Assembly (NCBI GenBank): GCA_964437515.1
Contig: CAYTHB010000001.1
Location: 62,001-126,000, forward strand
Reading direction: 5' to 3'
Length of the DNA stretch: 64,000 nucleotides
Source of the DNA: Sterolibacterium sp964437515
GTDB taxonomy: Bacteria > Pseudomonadota > Gammaproteobacteria > Burkholderiales > Rhodocyclaceae
Part shown: piece after piece, positions 26,479 through 35,235 of the stretch
Numbering within the stretch: the first letter of the stretch is position 1
How the letters are laid out: every line of letters begins with the position of its first letter
Notes under the pieces: generated by a model
The model's database searches: none
What the model was told of the DNA's origin: nothing
Seen by the model: the letters and a program-made list of their open reading frames with translations, nothing else
Made by a program: the position numbers and the translations under genes

Positions 26479-27087
26479 GTGGCCAGCGGCTTTCATCCGT
26501 TTGCCTGGTTGTGCCATGGCGCGCTACGTCTGGCGGGATGGCGCATGCTCGCCCCGCCAGTGCCCATGGCCAAAGGGGTCATCATGGTCTATCCGCACAC
26601 CTCGAACTGGGATTTCATCCTCGGCATCCTGTTCCGTTTCGGCTCCTGCCTGCCGATCCGCTGGGCGGCCAAAGACACCCTGTTTCGTGGGCTGCCGGGC
26701 TATTTCTTCCGCGCCTTGGGCGGGGTCGGGGTCAATCGGCGTGAACGTACCGGCTTTGTCGAACAAATGGCACAAACCTGTGCAGCGCATGAACGCTTTT
26801 ATCTGGCGATTACCCCGGAAGGAACGCGCAGCACGGTAAACCACATGAAAAGCGGCTTTTATCGGCTGGCGATGACTGCGAAAATCCCATTGATCCTAGG
26901 CTGTATCGATTATGCCCAACGCGAAGTCGGCATCATCGGCTTTCTTGAACCCACCGGCGATGAAGATGCAGACCTCGCCGCACTGGCAGCCGCCTATGCC
27001 CAGAAGCGTGGCAAGTACCCGGCACAACAAGGCCCCTTTGTATTTGCCGATATGGATCAAGAATGGCGTGAGCGAGGTGGCGCGTGA
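26479..27087 (+). CDS. 1-acyl-sn-glycerol-3-phosphate acyltransferase-like protein (PlsC family)
   Basis: A 202-residue membrane-associated acyltransferase with the HxxxxD catalytic motif (HTSNWD near residue 40) and the substrate motif ITPEGTRST near residue 115. It starts with GTG 2 bp after ybiT and its stop overlaps the yheS start by 4 bp, so all three genes form one operon. At this length it resembles the short glycerol acyltransferases encoded outside core lipid operons; the acceptor could be a lysophospholipid or another lipid alcohol. The substrate is not deducible. Confidence 0.85.
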   Translation: MASGFHPFAWLCHGALRLAGWRMLAPPVPMAKGVIMVYPHTSNWDFILGILFRFGSCLPIRWAAKDTLFRGLPGYFFRALGGVGVNRRERTGFVEQMAQTCAAHERFYLAITPEGTRSTVNHMKSGFYRLAMTAKIPLILGCIDYAQREVGIIGFLEPTGDEDADLAALAAAYAQKRGKYPAQQGPFVFADMDQEWRERGGA

Positions 27088-28991
27088 TCCTGCTGCGCAA
27101 CCTTGGCTTCGCGCGCGGTAGCCAAATGCTGGTGGCAGAAGCCAGCTTACAACTGCATCCCGGCTGGAAAATCGGTTTGATCGGTGCCAATGGCAGCGGG
27201 AAATCCTCCTTCCTCGCCTTGCTGCGCTACGAACTACATGCGGAAGTCGGCGATCTTGAAATCCCACCCTCATGGGTAATTGCCCATGTCGCCCAAGACA
27301 CACCCGCATTGCCCGATGCCGCACTGGAATTCACGCTGGATGGTGATGTCGAACTGCGCGCCATCGAACGCGAGCTGGCCGCGCTTGAAGCCAGTAGCGA
27401 TGCCGATCATGACGGCCATCGAGTGGGTGAGCTGTATGGTCGTCTGGGTGAAATCGATGGTTACTCGGCGCGTGCGCGTGCCGCAGCACTGCTGCATGGG
27501 CTGGGTTTTTCCGATGCCGATTTCACGCGACCGGTGGCGGATTTTTCGGGAGGGTGGCGGGTACGCTTGAATCTGGCGCGAGCCCTCATGTGTCGCTCCG
27601 ACCTTTTGCTGCTCGATGAACCAACCAATCACCTCGATCTCGATGCCGTGCTATGGCTGGAGGAATGGCTGAAAAGCTATCAGGGCACCTTGCTGATGAT
27701 TTCGCACGATCGCGATTTTCTCGATGCCGTCGCCGATCACACCTTGAGCCTCGACCAGCAGCGACTCAAACTCTACAGCGGTGGTTACAGCGACTTCGAA
27801 CGCCAGCGCGCGGCTCATCTTGCCCTGCAGCAGTCGATGTTCGAAAAACAGCAACGCGAACGTGCGCATCTGCACAGCTATATCGAACGCTTTCGCGCCA
27901 AGGCGACCAAGGCACGACAGGCGCAAAGCCGTATCAAGGCACTGGCACGCATGGAAGAAGTCAGTGCCGCACACGTCGATACGCCCTTCACTTTTCGTTT
28001 TCGAGATGCCGGACTCGCACCCGATCCGCTGCTGGTGATCGACAAGGCGGCGGCAGGCTATGGCGAACGACGCATCATCGAACAGGCCACACTCACCTTG
28101 CGTCCCGGTCAGCGACTTGCCTTGCTGGGTAAAAATGGGGCGGGTAAATCCACCCTCGTGAAACTGCTCTCCGGTGAACTTTCTCCGCAAAGCGGCACGC
28201 GTGTCGCGGCGAAAGATCTCAAGATTGGCTATTTCGCCCAGCACCAGCTCGAACAGTTGCGTCCGGATGAATCACCGTTACAGCACATGATTCGCCTTGA
28301 TCCGAAAACACGCGAAATGGAACTGCGTAGTTATCTGGGTGGTTTTGATTTTCGCGGTGACATGGCGACCGAACCGTGTGGCCGCTTTTCGGGAGGCGAG
28401 AAATCCCGTCTGGCACTGGCGATTCTGATCTGGCAGAAACCCAATCTGCTCTTGCTTGACGAGCCGACCAATCACCTCGATCTCGAAATGCGCGAGGCAC
28501 TCAATCTCGCCTTGCAGGAATATGAAGGCTGCGTGGTGCTGGTGTCGCATGACCGTCATCTACTGAAAAGTACGGCGGATGAACTGTGGTTGGTCGCCGA
28601 GGGTCGTGCACAGCCCTTCGATGGTGATCTCGACGACTATGCCCGATGGCTGGCGACACAGCGCACCCGTGAATCTGAACCCTCCAAGCCCGCCCCCGTT
28701 CCGGTGGCACAGGTGAGCGTGAAGAACGAAAGACGCACCGATCCGCAGACACAGACACAGCAGCGAACGTTACAGAAAGAAGTCGACAAACTCGAAAAGC
28801 AGATTGCCGCTTGGCAAAGTGAGTGTGTCCTGCTCGAAACACGCTTGGCCGATCCTGGCCTCTACGCACCGGGCAGCGATGCTGCGTTGGCACAGACCCT
28901 ACAGAAACGTCGCGGTGAGCTTTCATCGTCGATCGAACAAGCCGAAGCGCGTTGGCTGGAAGCACAGGAAACACTCGAAGGTTTGACCTGA
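27084..28991 (+). CDS. yheS: ABC-F family ATPase (YheS type)
   Basis: A 635-residue ABC-F protein, close in length to E. coli YheS (637). Walker A motifs GANGSGKSS and GKNGAGKST, Walker B LLLDEPTNHLDL in both halves, the linker with SYIERFRAKATKARQAQSRIK and a C-terminal coiled-coil extension (TLQKEVDKLEKQIAAWQ...) are all visible. ABC-F proteins act at the ribosomal exit site; YheS specifically has been linked to stalled-ribosome handling in E. coli. Translation starts at GTG overlapping the acyltransferase stop (GTGA). Confidence 0.92.
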   Translation: MILLRNLGFARGSQMLVAEASLQLHPGWKIGLIGANGSGKSSFLALLRYELHAEVGDLEIPPSWVIAHVAQDTPALPDAALEFTLDGDVELRAIERELAALEASSDADHDGHRVGELYGRLGEIDGYSARARAAALLHGLGFSDADFTRPVADFSGGWRVRLNLARALMCRSDLLLLDEPTNHLDLDAVLWLEEWLKSYQGTLLMISHDRDFLDAVADHTLSLDQQRLKLYSGGYSDFERQRAAHLALQQSMFEKQQRERAHLHSYIERFRAKATKARQAQSRIKALARMEEVSAAHVDTPFTFRFRDAGLAPDPLLVIDKAAAGYGERRIIEQATLTLRPGQRLALLGKNGAGKSTLVKLLSGELSPQSGTRVAAKDLKIGYFAQHQLEQLRPDESPLQHMIRLDPKTREMELRSYLGGFDFRGDMATEPCGRFSGGEKSRLALAILIWQKPNLLLLDEPTNHLDLEMREALNLALQEYEGCVVLVSHDRHLLKSTADELWLVAEGRAQPFDGDLDDYARWLATQRTRESEPSKPAPVPVAQVSVKNERRTDPQTQTQQRTLQKEVDKLEKQIAAWQSECVLLETRLADPGLYAPGSDAALAQTLQKRRGELSSSIEQAEARWLEAQETLEGLT

Positions 28992-29028
28992 GTCCATGCA
29001 GGGTATGCATGGTATAGGTCTGGCATCG

Positions 29029-30201
29029 ATGAACACTGAACCCTCCGCCAAACGCATCGACGACATTGAATTGCTGCGTGCATTTGCTGTTCTGCTGGTC
29101 GTGCTTGAACATGCGCATGGCAATCTGATCACATGGAACAACGCCCTCTTCGATGCCTTCAATCAGCATTTCAATGGCAATGCCGGTGTCGATCTGTTTT
29201 TTGCCATTTCCGGTTTTGTCATTGCCCGAGACATGCTGCCACGATGGGCGGCCTGTCACGATGGCCAATCATTTTTCCGCGTGAGCCTTGCTTTCTGGAT
29301 ACGCCGTGCGTGGCGCATCCTGCCTTCCGCTTGGCTATGGCTGGCGTTGATTTTGCTGGCGACGCGCGTATTCAATCAATCGGGGGTCTTTCGTTCATTC
29401 GATGCCTCGGCGGCTGGCACCTTGGCTGCCGTATTCCAGTTTTACAATCTCCATTTCGCACACTGCTTCATGCGTTACGACTGCGGTGCCAATTTCGTTT
29501 ATTGGAGTTTGTCGCTTGAAGAACAGTTTTATCTGGCACTGCCCGTATTCATTTTTCTCTTTCGTGGCCGAGAGTTTTTGCTGAAAACGACGTTGCTGTT
29601 TCTGGTGGGAATGCAATTTCTTACAGAGCGTTCCTTCCTGATGGCGATGTTTCGCTCGGAAGCTCTGTTGCTGGGCGTGTGGATTGCGCTTGTTGCTTCA
29701 CACCCTTCTCGCCCCTCTCGCCCGGTCTGGGCTGAGCGCATTCTGGCGATTCCCAGCTGGATTCGCTTGACGATGACACTGGCGATTCTCATGGGTATGG
29801 CCGCCGTGGCCAGTCATGGCGGGCTGCTCGTTTCATGGCGATTCAGCCTGGTTGCGCTGCTGGCATTGTTACTGGTCTGGCTTGCCTCGTTTGATGCTCA
29901 TATGCTGATGAATCATTCAATAGGGAAACGTATTTTGCTTTGGGTGGGCTCGCGTTCCTATGCCATTTATCTGATTCATGTGCCCGCTTTCTACGCGACA
30001 CGCGAAATCTGGTTTCGAAACGCACCTCCTGGAACAGTCTTCGATTCAAGTTGGACGCTGCCCTGGATATTGACCGCAACCTTACTCATCATCACATTGG
30101 CCGAGATCAATTTTCGATTGATTGAAACGCCCTTGCGTCGGTATGGTACTGCCATTGCGGAGCGATTGATGGCAAAGGCAAGGACGCTTTCGTCATTTTG
30201 A
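29029..30201 (+). CDS. Acyltransferase-3 family membrane protein (OafA-like)
   Basis: A 390-residue integral membrane protein with about ten hydrophobic segments. It carries the family N-terminus RIDDIELLRAFAVLLVVLEHAHG, the FFAISGFVIARDM segment and the YWSLSLEEQFYLALPVFIF motif. Members O-acetylate or otherwise acylate surface polysaccharides, moving acyl groups across the inner membrane. Its position at the head of the polysaccharide cluster suggests that it decorates the same polymer. I chose ATG 29029; an in-frame ATG at 28996 is possible but is 4 bp after yheS and lacks a ribosome binding site. Confidence 0.88.
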   Translation: MNTEPSAKRIDDIELLRAFAVLLVVLEHAHGNLITWNNALFDAFNQHFNGNAGVDLFFAISGFVIARDMLPRWAACHDGQSFFRVSLAFWIRRAWRILPSAWLWLALILLATRVFNQSGVFRSFDASAAGTLAAVFQFYNLHFAHCFMRYDCGANFVYWSLSLEEQFYLALPVFIFLFRGREFLLKTTLLFLVGMQFLTERSFLMAMFRSEALLLGVWIALVASHPSRPSRPVWAERILAIPSWIRLTMTLAILMGMAAVASHGGLLVSWRFSLVALLALLLVWLASFDAHMLMNHSIGKRILLWVGSRSYAIYLIHVPAFYATREIWFRNAPPGTVFDSSWTLPWILTATLLIITLAEINFRLIETPLRRYGTAIAERLMAKARTLSSF

Positions 30202-30238
30202 TCAATGCCATAATGCAGTCCCCGACGAAACATAAATC

Positions 30239-31981
30239 ATGATTTTTCTCGTTCATTCCGCGATCAATGCCCAGACGATTCAGAACAGCCTGGGGCTGCC
30301 TGAATATAGTTATTACTTCGTGCTCAAGGCTTATCTGGCCGTTCTTGAAGAGCTTGGAACGGTCATTCAGATTGGCAATCCTGATATTGAAGTCGATCTA
30401 CATTACGATCAGGCTTGCCAGCAAGGCATGCCTTGTGTCCTGATTTGTTTTTCCCCCCCCCATCGTGCGCCGGTGCATGACCGCTGTCCCACACTATGTG
30501 TTTTTGCGTGGGAATTCAGCAATATTCCCGATACGCCGTGGGACGATGAGCCGCGTAACGATTGGCGTTATGTGCTTGAGAAACACGGTCGCACCATCAC
30601 GCTGTCATCCTATACCGAACAGGTGATTCAGGAGGTCATGGGGGCGACGTATGTTGTCAAAGCCATTCCAGTTCCGCTCTACAACAAGCAGATTCAAACG
30701 GCTTCCGATATTGCCGCAAGGAAGCCAGCACTTGCCTCACGCACCTTCGAAGTGGATTGTGCCGTCATCGATAGCCGTTTCTATGAGGTGGATGCGGAAA
30801 GCATGATTGCCCATATTCCGGCCGATCATCTTCGCTTACCTGAATGGCAAGGCGACAGTGTGAGCCTGAATTATCAGCGAGGGACGCTGGAAAGTGGAAT
30901 GTTGGGCGGGTTTTATAGCCCGGAAGACTGGGGTGTCTGGTCGCGCAATGCCACTCCGTGGGTCGTACTTCCATTTCGTGTCAAAGGACGTTACAGGCTT
31001 GAAATCGAACTAGCACCTTATGGCCCTAACGTTCGTCGAACGATCCATATTGCTGTGGGAAATCAGATTCAACCCTTGTTGCTGACGGATAATTTTTTCT
31101 GGCATGTGTTTGAGTTCGACTTTGGTTCAGACCCCACTGAGCAATGCGGTGTCATCCAGTTTTCCGGAGTCGATATTTCAGGTATTCCCGGGGCGCGCGA
31201 TCCACGAAGCATGGGCGTTGGTCTGCGTAGCCTGCGGCTGACGCGGCTTTCCCCCCCTAAAACAACGCCGTCTTCATCGCATCCTTTACCGGTCACGAAT
31301 AAAAACCTTCCTTTGCCGGTTCAGCTCGATGGTGTGGTCTATACCAGCATTTTCAACCCTGGAGATGGTCGTAAAAACTGGATGGATATGTTGACGGCGT
31401 TTTGTTTCGCCTTCCGGAATGAGCCTCGGGCAACACTCGTATTGAAAATGACCCATCACTCGCTCGGTTCCTTTCTGGGTAAGTTTCATTACATGCTGCA
31501 ACGCGTCGGTACCATACAGTGTCGCATCCTGATTCTGCATGGCTTTCTGGATGAAGCATGTTATCGGGAGCTCATCGATGCAACAACGTATTGTGTGAAC
31601 ACCTCGCATGGTGAAGGCTTGTGCCTGCCTTTGATGGAGTTCATGAGTCACGGTATTCCCGCTGTGGCACCCCGGCATACCGCCATGCTCGATTATGTGT
31701 CTGAAGAAAATACCTTCGTTGTCGAGAGCAGTCTTGAGCCCGCCATCTGGCCTCACGATACCCGCGCGCTTTTTCATACGATGTACTACCGTATTCACTG
31801 GATATCTCTTGTGGAGGCTTTTCAAAACAGCTTCCGTGTCGCACAAGATGAATCGGAACGTTATGAGCGCATGAGCATCCAGGCGCAAGCCTTGCAGTTG
31901 CAGTTCTGCTCTCATGATGTCGTGCGACGCAAGCTCGCCGCCTTCTTCAATCTGGAGAGTGGCGTGGAGGGGGGGGCGTGA
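30239..31981 (+). CDS. Glycosyltransferase with inserted beta-sandwich-like domain
   Basis: A 580-residue protein whose N-terminal 150 and C-terminal 215 residues align with the next gene's product (MIFLV, LGLPEYSYYFVLK, VFAWEFSNIPDTPW; then VYTSIFNPGDGRKNWMD and HGEGLCLPLMEFMSHGIPAVAP). The latter block is the nucleotide-sugar binding part of a GT-B (GT4-like) transferase. Between them lies an extra stretch of about 130 residues (205-335) absent from its neighbour, containing GFYSPEDWGVWS and DPRSMGVGLRSLRL, beta-rich and similar to modules I associate with other polysaccharide enzymes. No signal peptide is seen. It overlaps the next gene by 4 bp (GTGA). Donor and acceptor are unknown. Confidence 0.8.
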   Translation: MIFLVHSAINAQTIQNSLGLPEYSYYFVLKAYLAVLEELGTVIQIGNPDIEVDLHYDQACQQGMPCVLICFSPPHRAPVHDRCPTLCVFAWEFSNIPDTPWDDEPRNDWRYVLEKHGRTITLSSYTEQVIQEVMGATYVVKAIPVPLYNKQIQTASDIAARKPALASRTFEVDCAVIDSRFYEVDAESMIAHIPADHLRLPEWQGDSVSLNYQRGTLESGMLGGFYSPEDWGVWSRNATPWVVLPFRVKGRYRLEIELAPYGPNVRRTIHIAVGNQIQPLLLTDNFFWHVFEFDFGSDPTEQCGVIQFSGVDISGIPGARDPRSMGVGLRSLRLTRLSPPKTTPSSSHPLPVTNKNLPLPVQLDGVVYTSIFNPGDGRKNWMDMLTAFCFAFRNEPRATLVLKMTHHSLGSFLGKFHYMLQRVGTIQCRILILHGFLDEACYRELIDATTYCVNTSHGEGLCLPLMEFMSHGIPAVAPRHTAMLDYVSEENTFVVESSLEPAIWPHDTRALFHTMYYRIHWISLVEAFQNSFRVAQDESERYERMSIQAQALQLQFCSHDVVRRKLAAFFNLESGVEGGA

Positions 31982-33294
31982 TCTTTCTCGTTTATGCGAA
32001 AGAAACCGATCAATCGATCGCAGCGAATCTCGGTTTACCGGATTACAGCTATTTTTTCGTCATGAAAAAATTCATTCCGGTGCTGGAACAATTGGGCAAG
32101 GTGAGGATCGTTCATGATGTTGAAACGGTGGATGCGCAATACGCACAGTTATTGACGCAAGATTCCGAGATCATCCTGCTATCTTTCACCCCACCGCACA
32201 AGACACCACAACCCATGCATTGTCCGGTGTTTCCAGTTTTTGCATGGGAGTACAGCACGATACCGGATGAGTCGTGGGCGAACGAGCCGCGTCATAATTG
32301 GGCGGCCATGCTCAAATCATTTCGTGGCGCGATGACGCATTCACAATTCGCATTGAAGGCAGTGCATCAGTCGTTGGGGGTGTCTTATCCCGTTGTTTCC
32401 TTGCCTGCACCTTTATGGGACGAGTATGCGAGCTTGTATGAATCTCGATCCAGCCCCCATCCATGGCAACTGGATATCGCCAATGGCGTTGTGCTGGATT
32501 CTCACGCCTTGGGTCTGAATCAAGCGGGAAAATCGCATCCGGTTTCATTCGAGGGCCGTGAATGCCACGTTCAATTCGACGGCATTGTCTACACCTCTAT
32601 TTTTAATCCCAACGACAGCCGAAAAAATTGTCTGGATCTACTCACCGGGTTTTGTTACGCGTTTCGTGATAATCCGGAGGTGACGCTGCTCATGAAGCTC
32701 GCTTACCATGATGCGACTCACGCCTGTGGGTTGGTATTGCAGGAGATGAAAAAACTGGCCCCTTATCGCTGTCGTGTAGTGGCGGTGCAAGGTTATCTGG
32801 AGGATGCGGCTTATCGTCAGTTGGTGGCAAACAGCACTTATGTCGTCAATACGGCGCGTGGTGAAGGGCAGTGTCTGCCTTTGATGGAATTGATGTCGGC
32901 AGGCAAGCCTGCGATTGCCCCCGATCATTCCGCAATGGCGGACTACATCAATGATCGCAATGCCTTCATCGTTCGTTCCAGCCCGGAATGGACGCATTGG
33001 CCGCATGACCCCCGCCTCGTTCTACGAACATTTCGTTATCGCATCGACTGGCAATCTTTACGCGATGCTTATCTCGAAAGCTATCGTGTGGCCTGTCATG
33101 AGCCCGCGCGTTACATGAGCATGGCACAGCAAGCACATCAGGATCTTCAACAACATTGCAGCAAGAAGATCATTACCGACAGGCTGAGGAGTTTTCTTGC
33201 CGAGCAGGGCTATGCAATGCATTGGCATACACGTCTGTATGTCCGCTTGAAAAGCAGGGTGATTTCATTTTTTCAGAGGATAGGTGAGAGGTAA
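31978..33294 (+). CDS. Glycosyltransferase (GT4-like), paralogue of the preceding gene
   Basis: A 438-residue GT-B transferase, presumably cytosolic. MIFLV at the start, LGLPDYSYFFVMKKF, VFAWEYSTIPDESW, IVYTSIFNPNDSRKN and RGEGQCLPLMELMSAGKPAIAP match the preceding protein along the whole length, but without the inserted domain. The pair therefore arose by tandem duplication followed by insertion in, or loss from, one copy. GTG start overlapping the previous stop. The methyltransferase gene begins 7 bp later. The role is inferred from the cluster: extension or capping of the surface polysaccharide. Confidence 0.8.
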   Translation: MIFLVYAKETDQSIAANLGLPDYSYFFVMKKFIPVLEQLGKVRIVHDVETVDAQYAQLLTQDSEIILLSFTPPHKTPQPMHCPVFPVFAWEYSTIPDESWANEPRHNWAAMLKSFRGAMTHSQFALKAVHQSLGVSYPVVSLPAPLWDEYASLYESRSSPHPWQLDIANGVVLDSHALGLNQAGKSHPVSFEGRECHVQFDGIVYTSIFNPNDSRKNCLDLLTGFCYAFRDNPEVTLLMKLAYHDATHACGLVLQEMKKLAPYRCRVVAVQGYLEDAAYRQLVANSTYVVNTARGEGQCLPLMELMSAGKPAIAPDHSAMADYINDRNAFIVRSSPEWTHWPHDPRLVLRTFRYRIDWQSLRDAYLESYRVACHEPARYMSMAQQAHQDLQQHCSKKIITDRLRSFLAEQGYAMHWHTRLYVRLKSRVISFFQRIGER

Positions 33295-33301
33295 TCTCGT
33301 C

Positions 33302-34171
33302 ATGTTTCACAGACTACGCCAAAAGCTTTTTCAAAAACCGGTGACGGCTCATTCCACGCATCCGTCAGAGCAGGTATCGGCATCCCTGTTAGCACCAATA
33401 CAAGTCGAGTCAGCCCCTGGTGACGGAAACATCGAGCCTTCTCTTTCCGATGCCTGCATGAGCGGATGGTTTCGTCAGGATACCGGTGAGCTGCTCGAAG
33501 GCTTCCCGATATTAAGTACGGATACCGTGCTGGATGTGGGCTGTGGAAATGGCAGCTTTGTGAAGTTCTGCGCCCAGTTCGGTCCGGCAGTGATTTTTTC
33601 AGATATCGATGCTGCCAAGGTGGAAGCCGTTGGAGCATTGCTGGCAGAAACATCGGCACGCAGCCTCCAGCCGCTCGTGAGTGATTCCAATCCCTTACCC
33701 CTTAAAAATGCTACTGCCAGTAAGATTCTTTGCATGGAAGTACTCGAACATGTCGATGATCCGAATCAGGTGATGCGAGAACTGGTTCGGGTGGGACAGC
33801 CGGGCGCGCTTTATCTAATCACGGTGCCTGACCCGGCTTCTGAAACCGTGTTGAAAAAAGTCGCTCCCAGCATCTTTTTTGAAAAGCCGAATCATGTGCG
33901 TGTCTTTGGCCGTGAGGAATTCGAGCAACTAATCGTGAATGCCGGTCTGGTCGTTGAGCGGCGGAGCTATCATGGTTTTTATTGGTCGATCTGGTGGATG
34001 ATGTTTTGTGCGTGTGAGCAGGACTTGTCTCCCCCTTGGCATCCGGTTTTGCAACACTGGACCCGGACATGGGAAACCTTGCTGACCATGGAAAAAGGGG
34101 CGGAAATCAAGAAGGCGCTCGATGAATTCATGCCAAAAAGTCAGGCCATCATTGCGCGCAAGCCGTTGTAA
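33302..34171 (+). CDS. Class I SAM-dependent methyltransferase
   Basis: A 289-residue enzyme with the SAM-binding glycine motif VLDVGCGNGSFVKF near residue 75, the acidic ribose contact in VIFSDIDAAKVEA, and the post-motif LCMEVLEHVDDPNQVMREL. This is the methyltransferase-11 pattern found in sugar and lipid methyltransferases. The ATG at 33302 is preferred over GTG 33284 because GAGAGG lies in front of it. Lying between glycosyltransferases and rmd, it probably methylates a sugar of the polysaccharide; chain-terminating methylation is one possibility (see findings). Confidence 0.82.
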   Translation: MFHRLRQKLFQKPVTAHSTHPSEQVSASLLAPIQVESAPGDGNIEPSLSDACMSGWFRQDTGELLEGFPILSTDTVLDVGCGNGSFVKFCAQFGPAVIFSDIDAAKVEAVGALLAETSARSLQPLVSDSNPLPLKNATASKILCMEVLEHVDDPNQVMRELVRVGQPGALYLITVPDPASETVLKKVAPSIFFEKPNHVRVFGREEFEQLIVNAGLVVERRSYHGFYWSIWWMMFCACEQDLSPPWHPVLQHWTRTWETLLTMEKGAEIKKALDEFMPKSQAIIARKPL

Positions 34172-34201
34172 AATACGCACTTGTCACATTGACGACGGCA
34201 T

Positions 34202-35164
34202 ATGAGACGACTTTTCATTACGGGGTTGACCGGTTTTGTTGGCAAGACTTTCCAGCGCATGTCCGACGAGTTGGCACGCGATCATGGATGGACTTTGCTG
34301 GCTCCGGAATCCATCCCCTCTTACGATTTGCGTGATCCTGCCTCGCTGCGTCAAGTGTTGCGAGAGGCGCGGCCCGAAGGGGTGATTCATCTGGCAGGAC
34401 AAAGCTTTGTTCCCGATGCCATACGAAACCCCTCACATACCTTGCAGATCAATCTGATGGGGACGTTGAACCTGTTGGAAGCTTTGAAGGAAACCGGCTT
34501 CAGCGGCACTTTCCTTTATGTCAGTTCGGGGGATGTTTACGGGCAAGTGCCGCCAGATCGCTTGCCGATTACTGAAGCGCAAACAGTGGATCCTCAAAAT
34601 CCTTACGCAGTCAGTAAAGCAGCTGCCGAAATGCTCTGTCGGCAATGGAGTTTGAATGCACCGTGGCGTATCGTTGTGGCACGTCCTTTTAATCACATCG
34701 GCGCCGGACAACGCCCGGATTTCGTGGTTTCCGGGATTGCACGCCAGATTGCGCGCATCCGTTTGGGCATCTGCAAACCGGTGATCGAAGTCGGTGATAT
34801 CGATGTGACCCGTGACTTTCTCGATGTGCGTGACTTGGCGCGCGCCTATCTGAGTTTGCTGGCACAGGGGCAGAACGGGATGATCTACAACGTTTGCTCG
34901 GGGCGGGAGCGTTCGATTCGTGAAATCATCGAACAGACCATTGTGCTAGGCGGCGTGACTCCCGAAATCGTTCACGATGCAGCACGATATCGCCCTTCCG
35001 ATCAACGCCGCGTGTGTGGCGATAACACTCGGTTATGCACAGCGACACGATGGAAGCCCCTCATCTCTTTCGAACAGTCCTTGCAAGACGTGCTCCAATA
35101 CTGGCAGGACATGGAAAATACGGTCACATTGTCTGATACGCCTTCTCTCAGGCGTGTGAAATAA
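34202..35164 (+). CDS. rmd: GDP-6-deoxy-D-mannose (GDP-4-keto) reductase
   Basis: An extended short-chain dehydrogenase of 320 residues that reduces GDP-4-dehydro-6-deoxy-D-mannose to GDP-D-rhamnose. The NAD(P)-binding motif TGLTGFVGK is at the N-terminus, the active-site serines lie in LYVSSGDVYG, and the YxxxK pair is in PYAVSKAAAEM. The family-typical RPFNHIGAGQRPDFV and DVTRDFLDVRDLARAY follow. The choice of Rmd over GDP-fucose synthase or a UDP-sugar epimerase rests on these blocks and on the neighbouring manC, wzm and wzt. Its substrate requires Gmd, which is not in the window. Confidence 0.85.
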   Translation: MRRLFITGLTGFVGKTFQRMSDELARDHGWTLLAPESIPSYDLRDPASLRQVLREARPEGVIHLAGQSFVPDAIRNPSHTLQINLMGTLNLLEALKETGFSGTFLYVSSGDVYGQVPPDRLPITEAQTVDPQNPYAVSKAAAEMLCRQWSLNAPWRIVVARPFNHIGAGQRPDFVVSGIARQIARIRLGICKPVIEVGDIDVTRDFLDVRDLARAYLSLLAQGQNGMIYNVCSGRERSIREIIEQTIVLGGVTPEIVHDAARYRPSDQRRVCGDNTRLCTATRWKPLISFEQSLQDVLQYWQDMENTVTLSDTPSLRRVK

Positions 35165-35235
35165 ACGTGCTTTTTGAAACGGATGATGTCGTATCTGTTC
35201 TTTCCTGATTTTCTCTACTTTGTGGAAGTCTGCTC

